NCBI RefSeq assembly: GCF_001661265.1
Contig: NW_017566995.1
Coordinates: forward strand, 310,001 to 374,000
Length of the DNA: 64,000 bases
Reading direction: 5' to 3'
Origin: Saitoella complicata NRRL Y-17804
Lineage: Eukaryota > Ascomycota > Saitoellomycetes > Saitoellales > Saitoellaceae
Part shown: in pieces, positions 1 through 8,865 of the stretch
Position numbering within the stretch: position 1 is the stretch's first letter
Layout: each line of letters begins with the position of its first letter
Notes under the pieces: generated by a model
What the model saw: only the letters and a program-made list of their open reading frames with translations
Told to the model about the DNA's origin: nothing
Database searches by the model: none
Translations under genes and position numbers: made by a program

Positions 1-333
1 GATTGAGAATGAAGGTGGTCCGGGTGGGTATTTGTGTTGATGAGGTAGAAGGGAAGACGTGATGTGAGGAGTCCAGAATAATGTAATGTTTAACAGCAAA
101 TATATGAAGGTCCGACAATTCCCTTGTTCAATCGTTAGCGAGCAACACATTCCGAGACGGTGCCCTAGTTTTGTACTCAGCCTGTCTGACTGTAGACATC
201 GGTAACATGAAGATACGGCGGTCTTGTTTCCCTAACCATACCCGGCTCACACTTTGAATGTAGCCCGTGAGAAATGAGTCCCGCTCGCATCAATGGTATA
301 TGGTTGTTTCCAATAAAACTCGTCATCTGTCCA

Positions 334-415
334 GTCAGCGTGTCCGAGTGGTTAAGGAGAGAGATTAGAAATCTCTTACGGTCTCCGTGCGCAGGTTCGA
401 GTCCTGTCGCTGACG
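334..415 (+). tRNA. tRNA-Ser (anticodon AGA), copy 1
   Basis: An 82-nt cloverleaf can be folded by eye. The acceptor GTCAGCG pairs with CGCTGAC, a class II variable arm is present as in serine tRNAs, and the T-arm carries GGTTCGAGTCC. The anticodon loop TTAGAAA gives AGA at 367-369, reading UCU/UCC. There is no intron. A T-rich Pol III terminator follows within about 10 nt. The body matches two minus-strand copies at 2129-2210 and 3760-3841, and the 5' flank (AACTCGTCATCTGTCCA) is nearly shared with the first of these. Confidence 0.96.
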
Positions 416-571
416 TCAATCTTTTTCTCTTTCCCCCCTCTCGCAAGCAATGACTTGGGATCAATGCACCATCGGCCGCCGCAGTAAGAATACCGTGTCC
501 TCTATTGCCATTAGGCTAAATCAATACCAATACCACACCTATCCTATCCTCTCCTCCTCCTCCTTATCAGC

Positions 572-2008
572 TCACATCCCACCCAACCCCCTCCCCTCCT
601 CAGCCCCCACCCTCTCCCTCGCCATCTCCGCAAACGTCTTCTCCCCACCTTTACCCCCTTTGTTCTCATCACCGGTACCCTCCCTCTCCTTAATCTCCTT
701 CACAGTCTCAATACCCTTCGTATCACCCTCAACATCCTCCTCCTTTTTCGAACTCTTCCTGTTAGAGTTGGGGGCGTTGTAGGCGACAGCATTCATCTCC
801 CGAATCCCCTTCACGACTTCCTCGTTTCGCGTCGTTGCGTCTCCCCAGGCTGGGGATGCGGCTGTGACGGGATCGGCGGATGCTGTGCCGCGTTCTTTGC
901 CGCGTTCTTCGATGGTAGTTGTGGAGGCGATACCGGAGTCAGCATCGCCGGCGCGGGTTTCGTGGGAAGAGGCGAGGATCTTATCTCCCTCCTTTACGGC
1001 TTTCTCGTCCTTATTCCTCTCCGACTCGCCTTCGCGAACGGGTTTGGATTCTTCGAGGACTTTCTCGCCGGCTTTCGCTTGTTTACTCGCTGCCAAATCT
1101 TCCCAAACCCTGTCCCCACCCGGCCCCATCCGTCCCTCCTGAATCGCCCTCTCCTCTTTAAGGGGAATCTGATGCCCCCCCGGCACAACCCTCTTCCACG
1201 CCCCCCACACCCCCCTCATCTGCCGCGGATTAAAGATATCCGACACATAAAACCCCTTCTTCCACGGCTCTTGGGTTCGATTCTGCCCAGCGATCGTATA
1301 AAAGAGCGTCCCATCGTAGATTCGGCGCAGGTCTTCTTTCTCAATATACCCGTCACGCGCAATGAGCACGATCGTCGCATACCACTCGAAAATCGCTGCT
1401 CCCCAGCCGAAGGGGTCGAGGACTACGCGTTGACCTTTTAGCATGCTAAACACTTCGCGGATGGAGAGTTTGGTGGGGGTTGCGGGGTTGGCATATTTCG
1501 CGAAGATGTCTTCGAATTGTTGGGGGCGGAAACGGCCTTCGGGGTCGTAGGTGTTTGTGTCGGAGCCGTGTTTCGCCTTATGTATCCCATCCAGGTAGAC
1601 ACGGAAGAGAGGATCGGGAATATAGGAGTGGTGGAGACGAGTGGGGTAGGAGAAGCCGGAATGGATGATGACCACCGCGATCACACACAACAACAAATTA
1701 TACCCCAACGCACGGAATCCGATAAACGTATCCCACGGGTTCACGATCCCATCGTTATCTGGGTCCCAGAATGCGCAATGGAGCTGCATGACGGACATCT
1801 CGGACACATCGCGGCGGGGACGGTGTTGGGAGATGTGGTAGTTGAATTTCTCGGTGCCGTTGGGGGCGGAGGGAGTTGATGCCTTGTGGGCACGGGCGGT
1901 ACCGGGGTAGGGGAGGGAGGAGGGGGGGATGAGGGCTGGTTGGCGGGAGGCGGTGATGGGGGCGTGGTGGGCGATTACCTTTGGCTGGTCGCCTGTTGTG
2001 AATGACAT
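572..2008 (-). CDS. Caleosin-family protein (lipid-droplet peroxygenase)
   Basis: The 478-aa product is encoded in one uninterrupted frame, starting at the ATG at 2008; the frame is open for seven more codons but has no earlier ATG. Residues ~77-95 carry the caleosin signature: a histidine (HCAFWD, the kind that ligates heme in plant caleosins) followed by an EF-hand DPDNDG. A hydrophobic hairpin segment follows at ~100-120. Known members insert in lipid droplets or ER and use Ca2+ and heme to oxidise unsaturated lipids with hydroperoxides. The domain ends near residue 285. The remaining ~190 residues are Lys/Glu-rich, low complexity and probably disordered, which makes the protein about twice the usual length. 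The gene lies between two inverted tRNA-Ser copies. Confidence 0.88.
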   Translation of the reverse strand: MSFTTGDQPKVIAHHAPITASRQPALIPPSSLPYPGTARAHKASTPSAPNGTEKFNYHISQHRPRRDVSEMSVMQLHCAFWDPDNDGIVNPWDTFIGFRALGYNLLLCVIAVVIIHSGFSYPTRLHHSYIPDPLFRVYLDGIHKAKHGSDTNTYDPEGRFRPQQFEDIFAKYANPATPTKLSIREVFSMLKGQRVVLDPFGWGAAIFEWYATIVLIARDGYIEKEDLRRIYDGTLFYTIAGQNRTQEPWKKGFYVSDIFNPRQMRGVWGAWKRVVPGGHQIPLKEERAIQEGRMGPGGDRVWEDLAASKQAKAGEKVLEESKPVREGESERNKDEKAVKEGDKILASSHETRAGDADSGIASTTTIEERGKERGTASADPVTAASPAWGDATTRNEEVVKGIREMNAVAYNAPNSNRKSSKKEEDVEGDTKGIETVKEIKEREGTGDENKGGKGGEKTFAEMARERVGAEEGRGLGGM

Positions 2009-2128
2009 GGTTGCTGTTGTTCGTTGCAATTGAAGGAGGACGGTCTTCTTCCCTCTTCTTTCAGTCCGGCAATGATGACCTCATCCGCCGCATGTCGCCA
2101 ATCGCTGTCCAAGAGAAAAAAGTTTTGA

Positions 2129-2210
2129 CGTCAGCGACAGGACTCGAACCTGCGCACGGAGACCGTAAGAGATTTCTAATCTCTCTCCTTAACCACTCGG
2201 ACACGCTGAC
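2129..2210 (-). tRNA. tRNA-Ser (anticodon AGA), copy 2
   Basis: This 82-nt copy has the same acceptor, anticodon loop, variable arm and T-arm as copy 1, in the opposite orientation. Some flank is shared with copy 1: AACTCGTCATCTATCCA upstream, and GACGTCAA followed by a CTTTTTTCTCTT-like tract downstream. This indicates duplication of the gene together with its flanks. Confidence 0.96.
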
Positions 2211-3759
2211 TGGATAGATGACGAGTTTCATCAATACCATCCCTGTACGGTGGCACAAATGAATTCCCACGCACTTCGAGCTTTTGCGCCGCTGAAGTTT
2301 TGCCTGAGAACGGACGGGAGGACATCGTTGATGGAAGTCTGGCTGAACGGTATTGACTTGGAGCTGAGATGGGCTGCATGGATACGCCCACTGTATTTAT
2401 CGACGTCGAGTTAACGGAACTTTCACCGTTTTTCTTCTGCTTTGCTATGATCGACTTCAGTTCAGACTTTCGTTCCCTACGAGCCCCCCGAATTCGACTA
2501 TCACGAATACCAGATTCGTGATTCCACAAATATGGAATAACATATTCCACTTTCAGCAAAAGCACTCGAATAAGTCATTCGACTGTACGAAAAACACGAA
2601 TAAAGTGGGAAAGTATTCAAGTAGAGTGGAATTCCAATTCATGGTACACGAATACCTTATTTGACCTGGAATGATATTCGTTCCAGGAGAATAAGATATC
2701 CCACATCAATAAAAAAGAGATTGAGGATCAATGATTGAGGGTCTTCGAGGATCAATGGTCTTTGGTGGCGGTTCTTCGGCCTGCACCTCTCGAGAGTGAC
2801 ATGTGAGCACAAGCGCTGATGCGCTGGCAAATTTTACCAAGTCCTCAGCATCAACCAGGACCCAACGCACCACCATCAACGTCTCAATCTCCTCGTCTCA
2901 ATCTCCCTGGATGTCTCACGACTGATTGACGAAAGCATCGAATCCTACACCTCCCTGGTCCTCTCCCATCTGTTCTCCCGATGCTATGGCTTGTATCGTG
3001 TCAACCCAAACTGGGCACATGATCGCTGTTGCTGAAAGGTTAACATGATGGTTGTTTAATCTCGACACTCTTGCTTGATGTCTCCTCTTATTCTGGTGAG
3101 TCCCGCACTTTGTCGACAGCAACAGCAAAACGACTACTCATCAGGTTTTACTAACCCGCTCTGACCCAATGGCAATGAAGGTTCATGGTAGAAACCAGCC
3201 CGGAAAGAAGATTTTGCGCACTTCAGGAGCATCAAATTGATACACGTCCAATCGCAGTTTCCAAGATGATCCAGAGTTTCACGTTGACGATGATGATGAA
3301 GACGGTGATGATGATGATGATGAAGACATGAATGTCACGTCTGTGCATTGTGCAGTCATGAGGTAGAATAGTATAACAGTGTAGTGTTGGTAAATCGTAT
3401 AAAAAATTCTACTTTCAAGACGAATTAACAATCCAGATTGTGCCCAGAATATCCCACTAACTCGAATAACTCTATTCGTGATACTGGATAATTTTATTCG
3501 GGTTTTATAATCGTGTTTGGTAGAATTTGGGGGTCTCGTAGGGGTTGTCATGGGCGCGTTGCACAGAAAGCTCACCAAGACTTTTCCAGAACGAATTCGG
3601 GAGTCTACAACTTACTCAGCAGATTAATTCTGACCTTATGTTGGCATGTGAGCCATCGTATCGGCCTTCCCGGAAGGAGGATGAATGCAGGGAACACCGT
3701 GAGAGGCCCAATACTCTGCAGTTTGCTACACGCGCAACACGGGAAAGCAAAAAGTTTGA
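2211..3759. other. AT-rich gene-free interval between tRNA-Ser copies 2 and 3
   Basis: I see no coding signal over about 1.5 kb. The DNA is AT-richer than its surroundings. The short motif CACGAATA or its complement recurs (about 2500-2660 and 3470-3490), and a small GATGAT microsatellite lies at about 3286-3330. The recurrence suggests decayed repeat DNA, but I could not define ends or a family. Confidence 0.4.
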
Positions 3760-3841
3760 CGTCAGCGACAGGACTCGAACCTGCGCACGGAGACCGTAAG
3801 AGATTTCTAATCTCTCTCCTTAACCACTCGGACACGCTGAC
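3760..3841 (-). tRNA. tRNA-Ser (anticodon AGA), copy 3
   Basis: This is a third 82-nt copy with the same body as copies 1 and 2. It shares the 3' flank GACGTCAAACTTTTT with copy 2 but not the 5' flank. It is intronless, and a T-run terminator follows the gene in its own orientation. Confidence 0.96.
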
Positions 3842-4638
3842 TGAATTGATGTAAAATTGATCATATGTATCATATGATCAATGTCTACAAATGCAGCATT
3901 CTCAGCAAACATCTATGCTCCCCCGCAAGAATTATCTGCCCACAATCCTCGGTGGCGTCCTCAATGCTCTTGACGAACCTTTCCAGGCTGTCTGAAGTTG
4001 ATTTGCAGGTTGATGAAGAGGTCGCGGGTCGTATGATGTCACCCTCCTCGGTTATCGATTCCCCGCGTCTACCGATCGTTACGATATCCGCGGTTCAAGA
4101 CGGGGGACGTGAAGGTTACGGTGATTGAGGGGGCGGGGAGGTTGCGCAGGGTGCGAATGGGAAGGCTGGCGGGTACGTCCAGTGGTGAGCGGGGTGGAGT
4201 TCGGTGGCTGATCTGTTGCACAGGTTCTTGGCATTGGACCGGATACGGCATCCTTAGCTGCAGTATCGTATCGATTGCATAGGGAGTTAGCGGATGAGCA
4301 CGGTGGACGTGAGGAATGGTCATATCGTGGAGTCGATTCCCTCTCCGTTTCAACATATCGCTCCTCCAACCCCTCGAAGTCGGAGCCGAACAGAAGCAAA
4401 TATGGCGCTGGCGCTGATCCTGAAGGAGACGCACTGGATGATCTGTTAGGGAGCGATCTTGATCGACAGCGGAGGAGGAAAGGTGGGAAAGAGGGATGGG
4501 CCGGGATTGATTGGTTGGATGAAGGGGGTCAGTGTTATGGGGGATCAGAAGAGTACGGCGCAGGTGTTAGTCTTCCCCGTTTTTATTCGTGCTGTTGCGC
4601 GAGGTTTCGCGAAAGTGCGATGGCTAACAGTGATGTTA
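3842..4638. other. Gene-free or decayed interval
   Basis: Only short overlapping frames are present, none with a recognisable domain or credible splice structure. It precedes a flavoprotein-like exon fragment and may contain its eroded 5' part, but I cannot show that. Confidence 0.3.
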
Positions 4639-4787
4639 GGGAACCGTATCGGTTTACGAAATCAATTGCGAGGTTGGCGGATGAGGGTGGGGTTGAGATT
4701 CTTACTAATACGCGTGCGGAAGCGTTCTCGTCGACGGAGAAGGTGCTGCTGAACGAGAAGAGGATTGAGGAAGTGGAGGGGGTTTGA
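4639..4787 (+). pseudogene. Fragment resembling a DAO-type FAD-dependent oxidoreductase
   Basis: A splice-acceptor-like sequence (GCTAACAGTGATGTTAG) precedes a 49-codon frame beginning EPYRFTKSIARLADEGGVEI. This resembles the segment of DAO-family flavoproteins where the substrate domain returns to the FAD fold ('DPYRFTKSIARLAEE-GVEI-TNT'). The frame ends at a stop after ERIEEVEGV-like residues. There is no GxGxxG nucleotide-binding motif upstream and no C-terminal FAD motif downstream. I infer a truncated relic of a flavoprotein gene. The match rests on about 30 residues, so the family is tentative. Confidence 0.3.
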
Positions 4788-5006
4788 TTTATAGGGATAG
4801 GCTTATAGTAAAGTCTGGACTGAGCTTCTTGAGCAGCCAGAACAGACGTCGCAACAGGCAAATGGTCATAACAAAACTTCAATTTGCACGGCGGATCCTC
4901 GACCCCTCGCTGCACACCGCTGCAACCGCCAGCTGGCGCCAAATCCATCACATCACGTCGAGGTCCAACAGACAACACGAACGGACAAACAACACCAACA
5001 GCAAAA

Positions 5007-6174
5007 ATGAGCGACGCTTTAGACAGATCATTGGACGAGATCATCGGGGAACGCCGTCCGGTGAGATATACCCATCGTGGTACACGCAACGTGAATCAAG
5101 GCTGACATATGCTTACAGGCTCGTGGACCCCGCCGTGGACCTGGTCCGGACCGCTCGAGGGGTGGTGGAAGGTCGACTCCGTATGACAAGGTGTGTTCCG
5201 ATTGTCATTCCGAACTATGTCTCGATGCTGACATTCAAGACACAGGCATGAACTCACCCATCCCCGCTTGCGCAAACAGCTGCAGCTTTCGAATCCATAG
5301 AAACGTGAAAACTAATAAACGACTTTTTTACGACATACAGCCCGACCGCGCTCCTCGTGATGGTGATAGGTGGAGTCATGATCGGTATGAGGGACGGGAG
5401 AGGAGGGGCGGAGGCGGTGGTGAGAGGACGTTTGCGGATAGGATTGGTGGAGGGTATGTTTCTTTTGATCCCGGTTAAGGGAGATGAGCGGAAGAGAAGA
5501 GGAGGACAAGGCTGACGTGTGTGTGTGTGGAATGTAGTGAGAGGAGAGATCGCGACGCGCCCGCTCGTTTGAGGGTGAGCAACATCCACTACGATCTTAA
5601 CCAAGACGATCTCACGGTACGCGCACCCCCCTCATCACCCACTTCTTCCATGACTGACGAGATGTTACAGCAACTCTTCTCCCGTATTGCACCCCCGATC
5701 TTGGTCCGCTTGACCTACGACAACGCCGGCCGCAGTACCGGAATCGCGTATGTCGTGTATGAATCCATCGCGGACGCACGTGATGCGATTAGACAGTTCG
5801 ATGGACAGAAAGCGGCTGGACAGCCTCTTGCGATCTCGATGGATGGTTCGGGTGTACCGAGTGGCAGGGGTCGCTCGCGTTCGCCGCCTAGACGTGGGCA
5901 TGGAGATAGCTATAGGCCGGGAGCCGGTGATAGGGCGCCCAGCGCACCCAGGGGACGGGGAAGGGGTAGGGGTGCAAGTGGAAGGGGAAGGGAGAGGGGC
6001 GAGAGGAGGGAGGTGAGGCCGGCGAAGACGCAGGATGATTTGGATAGGGAGTTGGAGGAATATCTCAATGGACGTGGTCATGGGGAGGGGGGCAAGGCGG
6101 CGGCCGATGGTGGAACCAACAATGTGGAGGCTGCTTTGGATTTGGATGAAATTATGGCGACTGATAATATTTGA
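5007..6174 (+). CDS. Aly/REF-type mRNA export factor (Yra1/Mlo3-like)
   Basis: Five exons fit well: 5007-5060, 5119-5190, 5341-5453, 5538-5616 and 5671-6174, with GT-AG introns keeping phase. The N-terminus MSDALDRSLDEIIGERRP is a classic UAP56/Sub2-binding motif. It is followed by an Arg/Gly-rich stretch, then an RRM (LRVSNIHYDL... with RNP1-like TGIAYVVYES), an RGG region, and a C-terminal DDLDRELEEYLN helix like the second UAP56-binding motif. Family members couple transcription and splicing to export through TREX in the nucleus. The third exon boundary depends on a 150-nt second intron and is the least certain part. Confidence 0.88.
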
Positions 6175-6573
6175 GTAAACGGAGACGAAGAGAGAAGGAG
6201 TGATATATATATTTCTTGTTTCACACAGCATGACACGGGCTGTTCTTTCCTTCCTGAGCTTCCCAGGATGAATGTTCCCCGCTGCAGCCAACCTGCGCTC
6301 TTCCGCGGCGCACCGAAGCTCCGGCGAAAGCGCCCCCGGACCGAGGAGCCCACCGAGATTGATCCGATCCTTAGGTTACTGGAGGAGAGATAAACCGAAA
6401 TGGAGATCTGAGTGGGCGAGATATCGTGCTGATTTGTTTTGATCGGATCTGACAAAGGTGGGGTAAGGCCTAGGTAGCTAGAAACCTAAAAGTGTGGACG
6501 CTCGCTGCTTGTGTCTGTGCTCGGGTATTTTGCAGGGCATCTGAGGTTTGTTGAGTTTCTTGAGGAAGGAAAG
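6175..6573. promoter_or_regulatory. Intergenic region upstream of the GH32 gene
   Basis: About 400 nt between the Aly/REF stop and the first ATG of the fructosidase. The fructosidase frame is open for at least 21 codons upstream of that ATG but contains no ATG. I see no signal peptide and no other gene here. Confidence 0.35.
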
Positions 6574-8571
6574 ATGCCTATTGAGTTTGATTTGAGATCG
6601 GAGAAGGCGGGGGTGGATATGTGTAATGGTGATCATGAATCGGTCTTTGATCATGACGGCAAGGAGCTCGAGGATGAGGTTGCGACTTTTCAGAATGGGC
6701 ATGGGTGGAGAGAGGTGAGTGGACATCACCAGCATGATACACACGATACACCCTTCCCGATCCCGCTGAAACGACGTACATCGTCCATGTCCAACAAACT
6801 CCTTCTCAACCCTGCACCGCTCCCGGCACATCCAACACCCTCCCTGACATCTGCCTGGCGACCACAATACCACCTCGCCGCACCCTGGGGCTGGATGAAC
6901 GACCCATGCGCACCATACTATGACGAGGAGACGGGGTTGTATCATGTCTTTTATCAGTGGAATCCGTGGGGTGTGGAGTGGGGAAACATGTCCTGGGGAC
7001 ACGCTTGGTCGAAGGATTTGGTGAGGTGGGAGAACGCAAAGGAACCGGTGTTAGTGCCGGTGAAGGAGGGGGGTGGGTGGGATGGGGAGGGGGTGTTTAC
7101 CGGGTGTGCCATACCCCGTGGAGGAGAAGAGGGGGTGATGACGGCTGCGTATACGAGTGTGAGTGCGTTACCGATTCATTATACGTTGCCGTATTTGAGG
7201 GGATGCGAGACGTTGAGTATCGCGACTTCGCGGGATTCGGGACGGACGTGGGTTAGGGATGAGGGGAATCCGATATTGATGGGTCCGCCGGAGGGGGTGG
7301 ATGTTACGGGGTGGAGGGATCCGTTTGTGAGTGAGTGGGGGAGTATGGATCGGGCGTTGGGGAGGGGGGATGGAGGGGGTGGGTTTTTGTATGGGATTGT
7401 GTGCGGTGGGATTCGGGATGTTGGACCGAACTTGTTTGCGTATTCGATACCGAAGGGGGATGTGAGGGATTGGACATATTTGGGGACCTTGATGGATGAT
7501 GAATCGCTACCGGTAGGAGAGGGGTTGCCGGACATTGGGCAGAACTGGGAGGTGTGCAATTTCTTCGAGTTGGAGGGGGAGTGCTTCATCATCGCTGGTG
7601 CGGAAGGCTCGACAACGCCTTCCCCTCCACCATCAAGGTCGTCATCAGTCAACGGCGATGCGGAGGGCGGGATGCCTGAACGGCCTGTACGACGTGCATT
7701 ATGGATATCGGGATCGCTCGTCTGGACCCCGGCTGGACACAAGTGGAGAACGAAGGCAATGGGATTCCTAGACCACGGACTTCTGTACGCCGCGAACTCT
7801 TTCCCTGATTCTCGACAAAATAGAAGAATTTTGTGGGGCTGGGCACCGGAGGATGATTGTCATCCTAAGCGGAGGGTGAATGAAGGGTTTGCCGGGTGTT
7901 TGGCGGTGCCGAGGGAGTTGTTTGTGAAGGAGGTTGAGGGTGTGAGCGGGACTATTGGTATCTGGATAGGTAGCGATGGAAAGACGAGAACGCTGGGAGT
8001 TAGGCCGGTGAAGGAGACTGAGGATCTTCGTTGTAACGCGAAGCTTACGAAGGTGCGAGACGTGATCGTCGCTACAGGAGATAGCACAAAGGTAGCCGAA
8101 GCGAGAACGAGGCAGTGGGAGCTTGACGCTAAGATTGTCATCGGAAAGGGATGCGGAAAAGTCGGAGTTAGAATCTGTCATACGCCCGACAACGCGGTGG
8201 GGATGGATGTCGTGTATGACGTGGAGAAGGGTGTTCTCTTCGTTCAACGGGAGCGCTCGACATCCTCGCCTGAAGGTATCATTACTTCACCTGATATCGG
8301 ACAGTTGACACTCTCTACGGCAGAAGACGGAGCAGTGGAGCCTCTGGAGCTAAGAATACTTTTCGATGGCAGTGTGATGGAAGTTTACGCAAATGAGAGG
8401 TTCGCGTTGACTACGAGGGTTTACCATGCTGAGCGCGACGTGAAGGCAGCAACCGCAGTATCTGTGTTCGCTGAGCCCGCCGGAATGGCCAATGGAGTCC
8501 ATGGAGACGGAGAATTTGAGGGGTCAGTCAAGATCGGAGAGTTGAATATCTGGGATGGAACTGGGATGTGA
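6574..8571 (+). CDS. GH32 beta-fructofuranosidase (invertase/inulinase type), apparently intracellular
   Basis: The product is 665 aa from the first ATG, in a single exon. All three GH32 catalytic motifs are visible: WMNDPC at ~107 (nucleophile Asp110), WRDP at ~247 (transition-state Asp249) and WEVC at ~325 (acid/base Glu326). A C-terminal beta-sandwich region contains VMEVYANERFALTTR. Known enzymes release fructose from sucrose or fructans. No hydrophobic signal peptide precedes the domain; the first ~90 residues are polar. An internal ATG at 6787 would place the domain near the N-terminus. The next gene, same strand, is a Zn2Cys6 regulator, so a sugar-responsive pair is plausible but inferred only from proximity. 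Confidence 0.92.
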   Translation: MPIEFDLRSEKAGVDMCNGDHESVFDHDGKELEDEVATFQNGHGWREVSGHHQHDTHDTPFPIPLKRRTSSMSNKLLLNPAPLPAHPTPSLTSAWRPQYHLAAPWGWMNDPCAPYYDEETGLYHVFYQWNPWGVEWGNMSWGHAWSKDLVRWENAKEPVLVPVKEGGGWDGEGVFTGCAIPRGGEEGVMTAAYTSVSALPIHYTLPYLRGCETLSIATSRDSGRTWVRDEGNPILMGPPEGVDVTGWRDPFVSEWGSMDRALGRGDGGGGFLYGIVCGGIRDVGPNLFAYSIPKGDVRDWTYLGTLMDDESLPVGEGLPDIGQNWEVCNFFELEGECFIIAGAEGSTTPSPPPSRSSSVNGDAEGGMPERPVRRALWISGSLVWTPAGHKWRTKAMGFLDHGLLYAANSFPDSRQNRRILWGWAPEDDCHPKRRVNEGFAGCLAVPRELFVKEVEGVSGTIGIWIGSDGKTRTLGVRPVKETEDLRCNAKLTKVRDVIVATGDSTKVAEARTRQWELDAKIVIGKGCGKVGVRICHTPDNAVGMDVVYDVEKGVLFVQRERSTSSPEGIITSPDIGQLTLSTAEDGAVEPLELRILFDGSVMEVYANERFALTTRVYHAERDVKAATAVSVFAEPAGMANGVHGDGEFEGSVKIGELNIWDGTGM

Positions 8572-8865
8572 CGACGTCGTGGAAGAACATCAAGACTACA
8601 GACGAGGAAGAGAGAAGAACAAACAGAAGGAAGAGATAGCATAGACATGGAGATACCTCGATATACCAATTCAAAGTTGCTTACGTATCTGATCGGCCGC
8701 GGAGTTAAAGTGACTGCACCCCGCGCTCTCGCTATAGAGCTTCGCCTCCTCCGCGCGGCTTGGCTGGATTGCGAGGCTCGAGAACGTCAGGTAGCGCGAA
8801 ACCTTATTAAATCTGAAAATCCTCAGAAGCTGAAAAAAACTGGAAGAGGAGAAGATCATGCGATC

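Noticed and set aside
8647-8865. Upstream in-frame ATG of the Zn2Cys6 gene
   Set aside because: The 73-residue extension has no resemblance to regulator N-termini; the ATG at 8866 places the zinc cluster at residue 24, which is usual. Not excluded outright.
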